64,000 nt of DNA, from assembly GCF_024298965.1 (NCBI RefSeq), contig NZ_CP085193.1, forward strand, positions 4,774,001 to 4,838,000. Reading direction: 5' to 3'. This document shows, piece by piece, positions 8,219 through 16,786 of the stretch. The stretch's first letter is position 1; each line of letters begins with the position of its first letter. The notes below the pieces were generated by a model. The model was not told where the DNA came from. It saw only the letters and a list, made by a program, of their open reading frames with translations, and did no database searches. Made by a program: the position numbers and the translations under genes. The stretch comes from Streptomyces rapamycinicus NRRL 5491. Lineage in GTDB: Bacteria; Actinomycetota; Actinomycetes; Streptomycetales; Streptomycetaceae.

Positions 8219-8500
8219 ATGACGCAAGAGGACAGCGCTCTCGACACCCTGGTTCGCAAGCGGATCAGGGGACTGCGTTCGGCCATGGGCTGGTCGCTGG
8301 ACGATCTGGCCGCCCGCTGCTATCTGAGCCCGTCCACGCTGAGCCGGATCGAGACGGGGCATCGACGGATCGGTCTCGATCAGTTGAGCGCGATAGCGCG
8401 GGCCCTGGGGACCGGTCTGGATCAGCTGGTGGAGTCGACCGCCGACGATGACGTGATCATCCGGCCGCAGCATGACGCGGCGCGCGGGCTGACCACCTGA
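8219..8500 (+). CDS. XRE-type regulator, DNA-binding half (split by TGA)
   Basis: These 93 residues contain a complete Cro/C1-type helix-turn-helix (LDDLAARCYLSPSTLSRIE, about residues 25-43). In related XRE-cupin regulators the DNA-binding domain continues directly into a C-terminal cupin. Here a TGA (8498-8500) follows RGLTT, and the same frame resumes at once with the cupin half. A single change from TGG (Trp), the residue expected at this linker, would explain it. ATG 8219 is chosen over an upstream in-frame ATG at 8192, which would overlap the divergent promoter region. This could be a pseudogene, a true two-subunit split, or a sequencing error. Confidence 0.65.
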   Translation: MTQEDSALDTLVRKRIRGLRSAMGWSLDDLAARCYLSPSTLSRIETGHRRIGLDQLSAIARALGTGLDQLVESTADDDVIIRPQHDAARGLTT

Positions 8501-8803
8501 ATGCTGAACCGGCAGCCCGGGGTCATCGTGGCCAAGCTGCGCCTCACCGAACCGGCCCCCACCAGTGCCCAGGCGCTCAAGGTCCATCCGGGCAGGGACT
8601 GGTTCACGGTCCTGTCCGGGGCCGTCACGCTCGTGTTGGGAGATCGGAGGATCGTCGTCGAGACCGGGCAGGCGGCGGAGTTCTCCACGATGATCCCCCA
8701 CGCCTTCGGAGCGCACGGCGGGCCTGCCGAGGCCCTGGGCATCCTGGACCAGGACGGGCGCCGGACCCATCTGCGGTCGCTGCCGGAGGAGGGCGACCCG
8801 TGA
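8501..8803 (+). CDS. Cupin half of the split XRE-cupin regulator
   Basis: This 100-residue single-cupin domain is in the same frame as the preceding helix-turn-helix segment and begins with ATG immediately after its TGA. The beta-barrel pattern is recognisable (KVHPGRDWFTVLSGAVTLVLG, then the stretch around PHAFGAHGG). In the intact family this domain senses a ligand and modulates DNA binding. If translated, it would have to restart at the ATG touching the stop codon; no independent ribosome site is visible. Treat 8219-8803 as one broken gene unless the TGA proves to be an error. Confidence 0.6.
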   Translation: MLNRQPGVIVAKLRLTEPAPTSAQALKVHPGRDWFTVLSGAVTLVLGDRRIVVETGQAAEFSTMIPHAFGAHGGPAEALGILDQDGRRTHLRSLPEEGDP

Positions 8804-8867
8804 TCCCGGTCTGCTGATCCCGGTCCGCTGATCCCGGTCGCGTCGTCGGCCGTTCCGTTACGTCCTG

Positions 8868-9485
8868 TCAGGCCTGGTGGGCGGCGGACTGGGCGCGGGA
8901 GAGGGCCACGTCGAGGACGACCAGGAGCGCGTCGCGGACCGAGCCCGTCTCGCGGGCGTCGAAGACGATCAGCGGAACGTGCTCGGAGATGTCCAGGGCC
9001 CAGCGGACCTCGTCCAGATCGTGCTGGACCTCGCCGTCGAAGGCGTTGATGGCGACGGCGAAGGGGATGTCCTTGTGCTCGAAGTAGTCCACCGCCGCGT
9101 AACAGTCGTCCAGGCGGCGGGTGTCCACGATCACCAGACCGCCGAGGGCGCCCTCGACCACGTCGTCCCACATGAAGCCGAAGCGGTCCTGGCCCGGTGT
9201 GCCGAACAGATAGAGCTTCAGCTTCGGGTCGATCGTGATGACGCCGAAGTCCATGGCGACCGTGGTGGTGGTCTTGCCGGGGGTGTGCGTGAGGTCGTCC
9301 ACGCCCGCCGCGACCTCCGTGATCAACGCCTCCGTGGTCAGCGGCCGGATCTCGGAGATCGCGCCCACCGCCGTGGTCTTGCCGACCCCGAAGCCACCGG
9401 CGATGACCAGCTTGACCGGCAGTGGCGGTTCTTCAACCGCTGTCGCGGAGTGAGCCCCGTGAGTCGGGGACGGCACGGAGACCAT
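8868..9485 (-). CDS. cvnD: Conservon small GTPase CvnD
   Basis: This 205-residue Ras/MglA-like GTP-binding protein is the last gene of the conservon. Visible motifs are the P-loop GGFGVGKTT near residue 30, switch II LFGTPGQDRF and a base-specificity motif AINAFDG in place of NKxD, as usual for conservon GTPases. Conservons form membrane-associated complexes in which CvnA, CvnB and CvnC regulate CvnD, loosely analogous to eukaryotic G-protein systems and linked to development and antibiotic production. It overlaps the cvnC 3' end by about 53 bases, implying translational coupling. Confidence 0.92.
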   Translation of the reverse strand: MVSVPSPTHGAHSATAVEEPPLPVKLVIAGGFGVGKTTAVGAISEIRPLTTEALITEVAAGVDDLTHTPGKTTTTVAMDFGVITIDPKLKLYLFGTPGQDRFGFMWDDVVEGALGGLVIVDTRRLDDCYAAVDYFEHKDIPFAVAINAFDGEVQHDLDEVRWALDISEHVPLIVFDARETGSVRDALLVVLDVALSRAQSAAHQA

Positions 9486-10002
9486 CGATAACCCTTCGCA
9501 GTACGGAGATGTCGTGGACGGTCCCGGCGTCCGGGACGTGGACCGCCAGATGTCCGGCGGCGCACAGGTCCTCCGCGAGGACCCGGACCACGTTGAGATG
9601 CAGACGCAGCCGGGCGGCCAGTTCCGCCACCGACTGGGGGCGTCGGCAGGCGGCGACGATGTCGCGGCGTTCGAAGGCGAGCGACCGCAGGGCGGACAGC
9701 CCGTCCGGCGTGGCCACGATCTGGGTCTCGACCGGGAGCGGTGGCGCGGCGCCGCTCCCGGACACCCTGCCCGCGGTCAGCAGGAACGGGCGGACGGCGG
9801 GGGCACGGACGGCGGGCTCGGACGGCACGGCGGGCTCGGACGGCACGGCGGGCTCGGACGGCACGGCGGGCTCGGACGGCTCGGCGGGCTCGGACGGCTC
9901 CGGGGCGGCCCGGGCGCCGTCCTCCGTCTCCCGCCCTGCCGCCTCCTCCGCTACGGCTTCGTGCGCTGCCGCTTCGTGCGGTACTGGTTCACCGGCGACC
10001 AT
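9433..10002 (-). CDS. cvnC: Conservon DUF742 protein CvnC
   Basis: This 189-residue protein carries the DUF742 winged-helix-like domain in its C-terminal two thirds (VRPFLLTAGR, then the PQSVAELAARLRLHLNVVRVLAEDL helix pair). The N-terminal tail contains a six-residue repeat, PSEPAV and variants, four or more times, encoded by an 18-base minisatellite at about 9829-9905 that probably varies in copy number between strains. DUF742 proteins sit between the CvnB roadblock and the CvnD GTPase. The length of the repeat tail is the odd feature; the core domain is conserved. Confidence 0.9.
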   Translation of the reverse strand: MVAGEPVPHEAAAHEAVAEEAAGRETEDGARAAPEPSEPAEPSEPAVPSEPAVPSEPAVPSEPAVRAPAVRPFLLTAGRVSGSGAAPPLPVETQIVATPDGLSALRSLAFERRDIVAACRRPQSVAELAARLRLHLNVVRVLAEDLCAAGHLAVHVPDAGTVHDISVLRRVIDGLRAVPDSRGSLRDSG

Positions 10003-10036
10003 CTCGACCCCCCTCCTCCACGCGCCGCGCGACCCG

Positions 10037-10507
10037 TCAGCCGACGGACCCGGCGCTCTTCTTCAGCTCCATGACGAGCTGCGGGGTCAGCGCGGTCCCG
10101 GCCCGGTTGGCGAAGAGGGTCATCTCGTAGGCGATGTTGCCCAGCTTCGCCTCCTTCGTGGTCACCACGCCGAGCACGGCACCGCAGCCGATGGACGACA
10201 CCAGTACATGGCCGCCCTCGAGATCGATGATGACCTTGTTGAGGTCGCCGAGGCCGTAGTTGCCGGAGGCACCGGCGGCGAGGCTGGTGACACCTGAGAC
10301 GATCGCGGCGAGCCGCTCGGAGTCGGCCTGTTCCCGCAGTTGGGAGACGGCGATCAGCAGACCGTCGGAGGACACCGCGATGGCGTCGACGACACCGGCG
10401 GTCTGGGTGGCGAATCGGTCCAGCAGCCAGGTGAAGTCGGCCGCGGCGGCTCGCAGATCGGTGGCTTCGCGCTCAGCGGTACCGCTCTTATCTGTCGGCG
10501 TGGTCAC
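10037..10507 (-). CDS. cvnB: Conservon roadblock/LC7 protein CvnB
   Basis: This 156-residue roadblock/LC7-domain protein is of the kind that acts as activator or partner of MglA-like GTPases. The domain runs from FTWLLDRFATQTAGVVDAIAVSSDGLL to IGCGAVLGVVTTKEAKLGNIAYEM. Its first codons overlap the end of cvnA by 20 bases and it is followed by cvnC, the canonical conservon order. Confidence 0.92.
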   Translation of the reverse strand: MTTPTDKSGTAEREATDLRAAAADFTWLLDRFATQTAGVVDAIAVSSDGLLIAVSQLREQADSERLAAIVSGVTSLAAGASGNYGLGDLNKVIIDLEGGHVLVSSIGCGAVLGVVTTKEAKLGNIAYEMTLFANRAGTALTPQLVMELKKSAGSVG

Positions 10508-13094
10508 TGCCCGACTCCTTCCGTGGTCGCTGATGTGTCGATGGCATGGCTTCGGCCGCGGTGGCGGCGGCGCTGTCCCGCTCCGCCCTGCGTACGGCCG
10601 CCTCGAACTCGTCGAGTTCGGAGCGGACCGCGTCGGCGTCGGCGGGACGGCGCGTCGCAGGGATCGCCCGGTCGGCCGGTGAGGTGGTCTTGTCGAGCGT
10701 CGCGCCCCGGACGCGGCGGCGGAGGGGGCGGGAGCCGGGGGCGGCGGCCGGGGTGGCGGTCGGCTCGTTCGCGGCGGACCACTCCGTCCCGGCCGACGGC
10801 TCCTTCGCGGCGGTCGGCTCGTTCGCGGCGGTCGGCTCGTTCGCGGCAGACCGCTCCGTCCCGGCCGACGGCTCGTTCGCTGGCTGCGCCACCTCAGCGG
10901 CCGACTCCGTGTCCGTACGGGACGCCGCCGGGACGCGCCGCGGCAGACCCGACTCCGTCACCGGCGCCGCCGGGCGCCGCTCGGGCTCGGTGGCGGAGGC
11001 CCGTACGGGCGGAGGCGCGGCGGCGGGCGCGGGCGCGGGCTCCCGCCCGGCCCCTGCCGCGCCCTTCCCCGAACCCGCGGCCGTGACCGAAGCCGCAACC
11101 GTCGGCTCCTCCCCCGCTCCCCGCGCCACCAGCAGCGTCGACGGCACCCACACACTGCCCGTGACCCCGCCGCCCGGGGTACGGCTCAGCGTGACCCGGA
11201 TGCCCCAGCGCCGGGCGAGGCTGCCGACCACGAAGAGGCCGAGCACCTTGGTCGGTACGAGGTCGAGCCGCTCGCGCCGCACCAGGCGGGCGTTCTCCTC
11301 CCCGAGGCGTTCCGCGGCCAGGCCGAGGCCGTGGTCGATGACCTCGATCAGCGCGCCACCGTCCGCCGTGACATCGGTGCCGGGCCGGACGACGACCTCG
11401 ACGGGGGTGTCGGACGGGGAGAACGAGACCGCGTTCTCCAGCAACTCCGCGAGCATCAGCGTGAGGTCGCCGGTGATGTCGGGCGCGACGGTGGCCTCGG
11501 TCTCGGACCGCAGGGACACCCGCTGGTATCCCTCGATCTGACCGAGCGCCGCGCGGATCACATCGGCGAGCGTCGTCGGCCGGGCGTCCAGCTCGGTCTC
11601 CCGGATCCCGGCGAGCAGCATCAGGCTGTCGGCGTTGCGCTGGAGGCGTACGGCGATGTGGTCGATGCGGTAGAGCCGCTCCAGGATGTCGGGTGCGGTC
11701 TCCTCGCGTTCGACGGCGTCGATCAGGGTGAGCTGGCGGGTGGTGAGGTTGCTGACCCGGCGGCCGACGTTGCCGAACATCTCGCCGACGTTGCGGCGGC
11801 TGAGCACCTGCCGCTCCAGCAGCGCCGCGGCGGTGACCTGCACCTGGTTGAACGCCTCGGCCAGATCGCCGATCTCGTCGCGCACCGGGACGGGGATCGG
11901 GCGGGGCCGCAGCGGGGTGGTGTCGGTCGTGTCGTCGTCCTCGACCTTGGCGAGCTCCTCGTCCGCCACCTCGACCACCTGGTGGGCGGCGCCGGTGAGG
12001 GCCGCCAGGGGGCGTACGACGGAGCGCCGGACCAGGAACGAGAAGGTCAGCCAGGCGGCGAAGCCGAGGACGGCGAGGGCGAGCAGGGCCAGCGCCTTGT
12101 ACAGGGCGTCGTTGGAGACGTCGTCGGCCCGGTCGGCGATCTCGCCGATCAGCGAGCGGGCGATCCCGAGGCGGGCCTCGGCCTGCCTGTTGCCCTGGGC
12201 CATCGCGGTGCGCAGCTGCCGGGGCGACTGGCCCTGCAGCGAGCTGGGGTCGATCTGGAGCTCGGCGAACCGGTCCTCGATGCCGTTCTCCTCCGCGTTC
12301 CGCTCGATGCCGTCGAGGCGCAGCACCTGGTCGGGGTCGGCGACCCTGGCGAAACGTTCCGACTGTTCCTCGTAGACCCGGTGGGCGCCGACCGCGCGGG
12401 TGTACTCGGTGAGGCCGTTGGCGTCCTGGGTCTGGGCGGAGAACACCCCGCCCTCGAAGGCCGCGTGGGCGGCGTCCGCGCGCATCACGGCGTCGACCAG
12501 CTCGATGACGGAGGACGAGGGGCTGTCGGAGAAGTGGTCGAGTCCGATGCCGTCGATGAGATAGCCGACGGCCGCGGCGTACGCGGGGTCGATACCGGCG
12601 GCGGGCACCGAGCCCCGTTCGACCTTGTCCCGCAGCACGCTCAGGCGCTGGACGTAGTCGAGGGCCCGGGCCTCGTCCTTCGGCAGGGCGGAGCCGAACG
12701 CCGAACGCACATCGGCGGCCCGCTCATCGGTGACCCGCTGCGCCCGGCGGTAGTCGGCGGTGGACGGGAGGGTGGCACCGGGGCGGACCGCCTCCTGCTC
12801 GACGGAGAGCAGGAGCGCCTCCCGGTGCTCGGCCTGTACGTCGTTGATCAGCCGGGCCACCTGGCCGCTGTCGCGCACCCGCTCGGCGATCCGGTCGGCG
12901 TCCAGGGCCTGCCGCACCTGGCCGTTCACGGCGAGGCCGAGGAGCGCGCCGACGACCGTCAGCGGCACGATCACCAGGACGTTGAGCTTCCGCCGGAACG
13001 GCCAGCGGTCGAGGAACGCGCCGAGGGCTTCCGCCTTACGACCCGTCGTGCGACCCGCCTGGTCGGCCGGCGGGTCCGCCGTGTCCACAGACAC
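10488..13094 (-). CDS. cvnA: Conservon sensor-like ATPase CvnA
   Basis: This membrane protein of 868 residues resembles a histidine kinase. The N-terminus has a transmembrane segment (KLNVLVIVPLTVVGALLGLAV), an extracytoplasmic nitrate/nitrite-sensor-like helical region, a second membrane span (ALALLALAVLGFAAWLTFSFL) and a HAMP-like stretch. A HATPase domain follows (ELLENAVSFSPSDTPV as N-box, VIDHGLGL as G1). No clear phospho-acceptor H-box is visible, as reported for conservon kinases. The C-terminal tail of about 250 residues is Ala/Pro/Glu-rich with PTAANE-type repeats. GTG 13094 is chosen because GGAGGA lies five bases upstream; the frame is open well upstream without coding character. 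Confidence 0.9.
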   Translation of the reverse strand: MSVDTADPPADQAGRTTGRKAEALGAFLDRWPFRRKLNVLVIVPLTVVGALLGLAVNGQVRQALDADRIAERVRDSGQVARLINDVQAEHREALLLSVEQEAVRPGATLPSTADYRRAQRVTDERAADVRSAFGSALPKDEARALDYVQRLSVLRDKVERGSVPAAGIDPAYAAAVGYLIDGIGLDHFSDSPSSSVIELVDAVMRADAAHAAFEGGVFSAQTQDANGLTEYTRAVGAHRVYEEQSERFARVADPDQVLRLDGIERNAEENGIEDRFAELQIDPSSLQGQSPRQLRTAMAQGNRQAEARLGIARSLIGEIADRADDVSNDALYKALALLALAVLGFAAWLTFSFLVRRSVVRPLAALTGAAHQVVEVADEELAKVEDDDTTDTTPLRPRPIPVPVRDEIGDLAEAFNQVQVTAAALLERQVLSRRNVGEMFGNVGRRVSNLTTRQLTLIDAVEREETAPDILERLYRIDHIAVRLQRNADSLMLLAGIRETELDARPTTLADVIRAALGQIEGYQRVSLRSETEATVAPDITGDLTLMLAELLENAVSFSPSDTPVEVVVRPGTDVTADGGALIEVIDHGLGLAAERLGEENARLVRRERLDLVPTKVLGLFVVGSLARRWGIRVTLSRTPGGGVTGSVWVPSTLLVARGAGEEPTVAASVTAAGSGKGAAGAGREPAPAPAAAPPPVRASATEPERRPAAPVTESGLPRRVPAASRTDTESAAEVAQPANEPSAGTERSAANEPTAANEPTAAKEPSAGTEWSAANEPTATPAAAPGSRPLRRRVRGATLDKTTSPADRAIPATRRPADADAVRSELDEFEAAVRRAERDSAAATAAEAMPSTHQRPRKESGSDHADR

Positions 13095-13624
13095 CCAGGT
13101 CCTCCTTCGATGTGCTCCTGAGCGGTGACCGAGGTGTTGTTGCCGCCGATCGCCGACACCGGGAAACGGGACGACGGCGAAGGCGATTCCGGCCGGAATG
13201 CGAGCGATTGATTCGCGCCACATGCCTGACCGGGCGTGAACACTACCGCCTGCGCGCACACGCGCAAGGGATGGCCTCTCAACGGCCACGGAATTTCCAC
13301 GGTTTGCTGGGTTTAGGTCATCTACGTATCCCGCGGCGCCCCGCCAGCCGCCCAGCCGGTGGCCGGGAGGTGGCCGCTCGGTGGTCATGGGGTGGAGGCC
13401 GAGGGTGGTGCGAGGGCTGGCTTGTTCACGACTGTGCTCGATGGGGCGGCGGGTGCCGAAGGGGGCTGCCCGGCGCGGCGCCGCCACCCGTACCCTGTCT
13501 GCTCCCAGCCCCTGGCCCACCCCTCGGTCCATCCCGCCCCCCACCCCGCTCCACCCCGGCCCATCCCCGGTCCACCCAACCGGCCCGAACTCTCCGTACC
13601 ACTCCATGCCCTGCGAGGAGACCC
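13095..13624. other. Intergenic region between cvnA and a divergent lipoprotein gene
   Basis: These 530 bases contain no convincing gene. The first 200 bases are less G+C rich and should hold the conservon promoter. Bases 13500-13600 contain loose CCCACCCC/CCATCCC repeats just before the lipoprotein gene. Confidence 0.5.
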
Positions 13625-14764
13625 GTGCACCCCACCCGCAAGGCGGCCCTGACGGCCACCGCGCTGCTGGCCGTGGCCACCGCCGGCTGCGAGCCCGGCG
13701 CCGCCTCCACCACGACCCACCGGACCTCCGCGAAGCCCGGCTGCCCGACCGTCCTCTCCAGAGCCAAACAAGCCGTCAAGAAGGCGGAGGCCGTCGACGC
13801 CCCGTGGAAGGGCCCCACCACCGGGCCCGGGGCGGCCGGTCACGGCAAGAGCGTCGTCTTCATCGCCCATGACCTCTCCAACCCCGGTCCGGCCGGAGTC
13901 GCCCAGGGCGTGCGGGAAGCCGCGTCGCTGCTGCGGTGGAGTGCCCGCACCATCAACGGCCAGGGCACGCCGGAGGGTTACCGGTCCGCCTTCAAGAAGG
14001 CGCTCGCCCTCAAGCCGGACGGCATCGCCATCGCCGGTTTCGACCCCGGCAGCGTCGCCGACGAGATCAAGGAGGCCAAGGCTGCGGGCATTCCGGTGCT
14101 CGGCTGGCACGCCGCCCCGACCCCGGGCCCGGACGGGAGCCCGGATCTCTTCACCAACGTCACCACCCGGGTCGAGGACGTCGCGAAGATCAGCGCCGAC
14201 TGGATCATCGCCCGCTCGGGCGGCCGCGCGGGCGTGGTGCTGTTCACCGACGGCACGGTCCCGTTCGCGAAGCACAAGTCGGACCTGATCAAGAAGGAGC
14301 TCGCCACCTGCTCCGACGTCAAGCTGCTGAGCTACCGGAACATGCCGATACCCGAGGTCAACAAGCGCGCCATCGGGGAAGTCCGGTCCCTGCTCTCACG
14401 CTTCGGCGACAAGTGGACGTACTCGGCCGCCATCAACGACCTGTACTTCCGGCACACCGCCGCCGCCCTGCGCGCCGCGGGCAAGGACGGCGCGGGCGCC
14501 CCGTTCAACATCGGCGCGGGGGACGGCGACCCGTCGGCCTTCCAGCGCGTCAACGGCGAGCGGTTCCAGGCGGCCACGGTGCCCGAGCCCCTCACCGAAC
14601 AGGGCTGGCAGATGGTCGATGAGTTCAACCGCGCCTTCGCGGACAAGCCCGCCAGCGGATACGTTCCGTCGGTGCACATCACCACCGCCGCGAACAGCGG
14701 TGGCGCGCTGTCGTGGGACTCCGAGGGCTATCGGCAGGCGTATCGCGAGATCTGGGGCAAGTAG
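13625..14764 (+). CDS. Sugar-type ABC transporter substrate-binding lipoprotein (orphan)
   Basis: This is an exported lipid-anchored solute-binding protein of 379 residues. The N-terminus is Arg/Lys plus a hydrophobic run ending in the lipobox ATAGC (Cys22). The mature part is a type 1 periplasmic-binding fold (KSVVFIAHDLSNP, KALALKPDGIAIAGFDP, AKAAGIPVLGWHA, GVVLFTDGTVPFA), like ribose/xylose-binding proteins (Peripla_BP_4). GTG 13625 follows GAGGAG. No permease or ATPase gene is adjacent, so it is either an orphan serving a distant transporter or a receptor. The ligand is unknown. It converges on the RTX-repeat gene. Confidence 0.85.
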   Translation: MHPTRKAALTATALLAVATAGCEPGAASTTTHRTSAKPGCPTVLSRAKQAVKKAEAVDAPWKGPTTGPGAAGHGKSVVFIAHDLSNPGPAGVAQGVREAASLLRWSARTINGQGTPEGYRSAFKKALALKPDGIAIAGFDPGSVADEIKEAKAAGIPVLGWHAAPTPGPDGSPDLFTNVTTRVEDVAKISADWIIARSGGRAGVVLFTDGTVPFAKHKSDLIKKELATCSDVKLLSYRNMPIPEVNKRAIGEVRSLLSRFGDKWTYSAAINDLYFRHTAAALRAAGKDGAGAPFNIGAGDGDPSAFQRVNGERFQAATVPEPLTEQGWQMVDEFNRAFADKPASGYVPSVHITTAANSGGALSWDSEGYRQAYREIWGK

Positions 14765-14801
14765 GCGACGGGGAGGGGCGAAGGGACGCAGGCGAAGGGG
14801 A

Positions 14802-14832
14802 GGGCCGGAGCTCGTGAGGGGAGCCCCGGCCC
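14802..14832. terminator. Bidirectional hairpin terminator
   Basis: GGGCCGGAGCTC (14802-14813) pairs with GAGCCCCGGCCC (14821-14832) with one mismatch and a 7-base loop. It lies between two convergent stop codons. There is no U-tract, as is common in Streptomyces. Confidence 0.6.
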
Positions 14833-14857
14833 CGGTGAGACCTAGTGCCGCCCGGTC

Positions 14858-15703
14858 TCAGTCCTGGTGCACCTCGTTGCTGCCCGGGCCGCCGGAGAGG
14901 GTGTCATTGCCCTGGCCGCCCCACAGCACGTCGTTGCCGCTGTTGCCGTAGATCGTGTCGTCGCCGTCCTCGCCGTACAGCGTGTCGTCGCCCTGGTCGC
15001 CGTAGATGGCGTCGGCACCCTTGCCGCCACGCAGGATGTCCTTGCCGGTGCCCCCGCGCAGGACGTTGTCCTCGGAGCCACCGGTGATGGTGTCGTTCCC
15101 GGCGTCACCGTGGCATTCCTGCGCGCAGTTGGTGATGGTGTCGTCGCCGTCGCCGCCGTAGGCGCCGAAGCCCATGACGCCGCCGCCACCGTCGATCTTG
15201 TCGTTGCCGTCCTCGCCGTAGAACGTGGGCGCGGCGCTGCCCTGGAGGACGTCGTTGCCGGCGCCGCCGTGAATTCCGGCGTAGGCCGAACCATCGGGGT
15301 CGATCTTCGCGGTGTCGTCGCCGTCACCGAGATCGACGTCGAAGTTGTCGGAGTCGTCGGAGTTCTGCGGGATTTCCACCGCGCACTGGGCGACGGTGTG
15401 ATCGCCCGCGGTCGGGTAGGTGCACTCGTCCCAGTTCGCCGCCTCCGGATCGATGGTGATGTCACCCTGGTCGCGGAAGGTGAGGACGTAATAGGACTCG
15501 AATTCACCACGGCTGACGATCTGTTCGGAGACCGTCAGATTGTTCTTCTGTCCCGCGGCGGCCTTGTACCAGAGCTCGCCGTCCTCGTGGACGAGAGAGC
15601 CCGAGGTCGTCGGGGCCGCCTGGGCGGCGGGCGCCGCGAACGCGGCTCCCCCCAGGGCGAGAGCGAGGGTGGCCGTGGCGGCCATGGTCCGATACCTGCG
15701 CAT
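14858..15703 (-). CDS. Secreted calcium-binding RTX-repeat protein
   Basis: This 281-residue protein has a Sec-type signal peptide (MRRYRTMAATA, hydrophobic core, cleavage after AQA near residue 31). About 100 residues without repeats follow, then at least ten haemolysin-type nonapeptides of the form GGxGxDxxx/GDxGNDTI covering the last half. Such repeats form a calcium-bound parallel beta-roll outside the cell. No catalytic or pore-forming domain and no type I secretion genes are present, so it is not a toxin of the classical RTX type. ATG 15703 is preferred (GAAGGG upstream); a further in-frame start at 15772 would spoil the signal peptide. Confidence 0.88.
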   Translation of the reverse strand: MRRYRTMAATATLALALGGAAFAAPAAQAAPTTSGSLVHEDGELWYKAAAGQKNNLTVSEQIVSRGEFESYYVLTFRDQGDITIDPEAANWDECTYPTAGDHTVAQCAVEIPQNSDDSDNFDVDLGDGDDTAKIDPDGSAYAGIHGGAGNDVLQGSAAPTFYGEDGNDKIDGGGGVMGFGAYGGDGDDTITNCAQECHGDAGNDTITGGSEDNVLRGGTGKDILRGGKGADAIYGDQGDDTLYGEDGDDTIYGNSGNDVLWGGQGNDTLSGGPGSNEVHQD

Positions 15704-16170
15704 AGGGAATTGGCCCTTCGTGCGATGAGTGCCGATCGGGCCGGTGAGAAATTTCGGTTGAGTCACCGGCACCGGCTGTCGGCAATTTGGTGTCTTCGAT
15801 CGCCCCGATAGACCGTGCTGGACGGCAAGCGGTTGCTCCGGAAATCCCCTAGCTTCCCGCGCGTTTCCCGCAGCCGCAGGTCATCGAGTTATCCGAAGGG
15901 AGTTGCACAAGGAATAACGACATCGCCGTAACCGGCCTTTCCTGACCGCTTAACCCCTTGTTCACCCTGCTGGCCGCGGCGGACGGCCTCATCCGTCCGC
16001 CCGGGTCGCCGCGGAGGTCATCGCACGGGAGGCGGCGCAGGGAAACTGATCCGGATTCCAGTAAACATTTCCTGGAGAACATCTCCGGAATCTGTGGAGC
16101 TTCGGCGTATCCGCCTGCCAAGATCTTCCCTCATGCCTTCCCCGTTCACTCAGGAATATCAGGGATTCTC
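15704..16170. other. Divergent intergenic region upstream of RTX and lipoprotein genes
   Basis: These 467 bases have no gene. The part at 16030-16170 is clearly less G+C rich than its surroundings and must carry promoters. Imperfect inverted GGATTCC/GGAATC motifs flank 16050-16092. No known operator was recognised. Confidence 0.4.
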
Positions 16171-16761
16171 GTGCGGAAAATGAATGCGGCCGCCACCGTG
16201 GCCGTCGCGGTACTGGCTCTGGCGCTGACCGGCTGCGGCAAGGACGACGACAAGGGCGACCAGTCGTCCGGCGCCTCCGACAAGACGGCGTCCGCCCAGA
16301 AGGCGGACGACGCGGAACGCGGCACCGCGTCCGCCACTCCCACCGGTGCGAGCCCCAGCCCGAGCCGTACGAAGCCCGCCAAGAGCCCCAGTGCGAGCCC
16401 GAGCAGCCCCCGGGCCACCCGCACCGCCGACGGCACCACTCCGGCCCCGCGCCGCACCGCCCCGAAGACGCAGGCCCCCGCGCCGACCCGTGCGGGCGCC
16501 CCGGCGAGCGTGCAGGGCACGTGGTACTCCACGGTGCGCGACCCGAACGGTAAGCCGCTCGTGATGACCGTGAGCGGCGGTTCCCTCTCCGTGGGGTACC
16601 AGGGCAAGTCCTGCCCCGGGACGATCAGCGCGAGCATGGCCGTGACCATGACCTGTCAGGGCGAGACCATCTCCGGTGGCCACGCCGTGGTCAGCGGGGA
16701 CGGCCAGAGCCTCACCATCAACTGGCCGCAGGGCAACCCCGACCGCTACGTCCGCCCGTGA
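16171..16761 (+). CDS. Small lipoprotein with Ser/Pro/Thr-rich linker
   Basis: This 196-residue exported lipoprotein has the lipobox LALTGC near residue 19. It continues into a strongly charged KDDDKGD stretch, about 90 residues rich in Ser, Pro, Thr and Ala (a cell-wall-spanning linker), and a C-terminal beta-rich domain of about 75 residues (VQGTWYSTVRDPNGKPL to SLTINWPQGNP) containing one Cys pair. GTG 16171 has AGGGA five bases upstream; ATG 16180 is the alternative. The function is unknown. The C-terminal module looks like a small lipocalin-like or carbohydrate-binding-like sandwich, but that is only an impression. Confidence 0.75.
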   Translation: MRKMNAAATVAVAVLALALTGCGKDDDKGDQSSGASDKTASAQKADDAERGTASATPTGASPSPSRTKPAKSPSASPSSPRATRTADGTTPAPRRTAPKTQAPAPTRAGAPASVQGTWYSTVRDPNGKPLVMTVSGGSLSVGYQGKSCPGTISASMAVTMTCQGETISGGHAVVSGDGQSLTINWPQGNPDRYVRP

Positions 16762-16786
16762 GCCGACATTTCGCTGGTGCGGGCCG

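Noticed and set aside
11331..13121. 596-codon plus-strand frame across cvnA
   Set aside because: It is antisense to the conservon kinase gene and lacks any domain pattern.
13112..13624. N-terminal extension of the sugar-binding lipoprotein to 550 residues
   Set aside because: It would bury the lipobox signal peptide more than 170 residues inside; GTG 13625 with GAGGAG is the sensible start.
14858..15703. RTX-repeat protein as an RTX toxin
   Set aside because: It has a Sec signal peptide, no pore-forming or catalytic domain and no type I secretion or acyltransferase genes.
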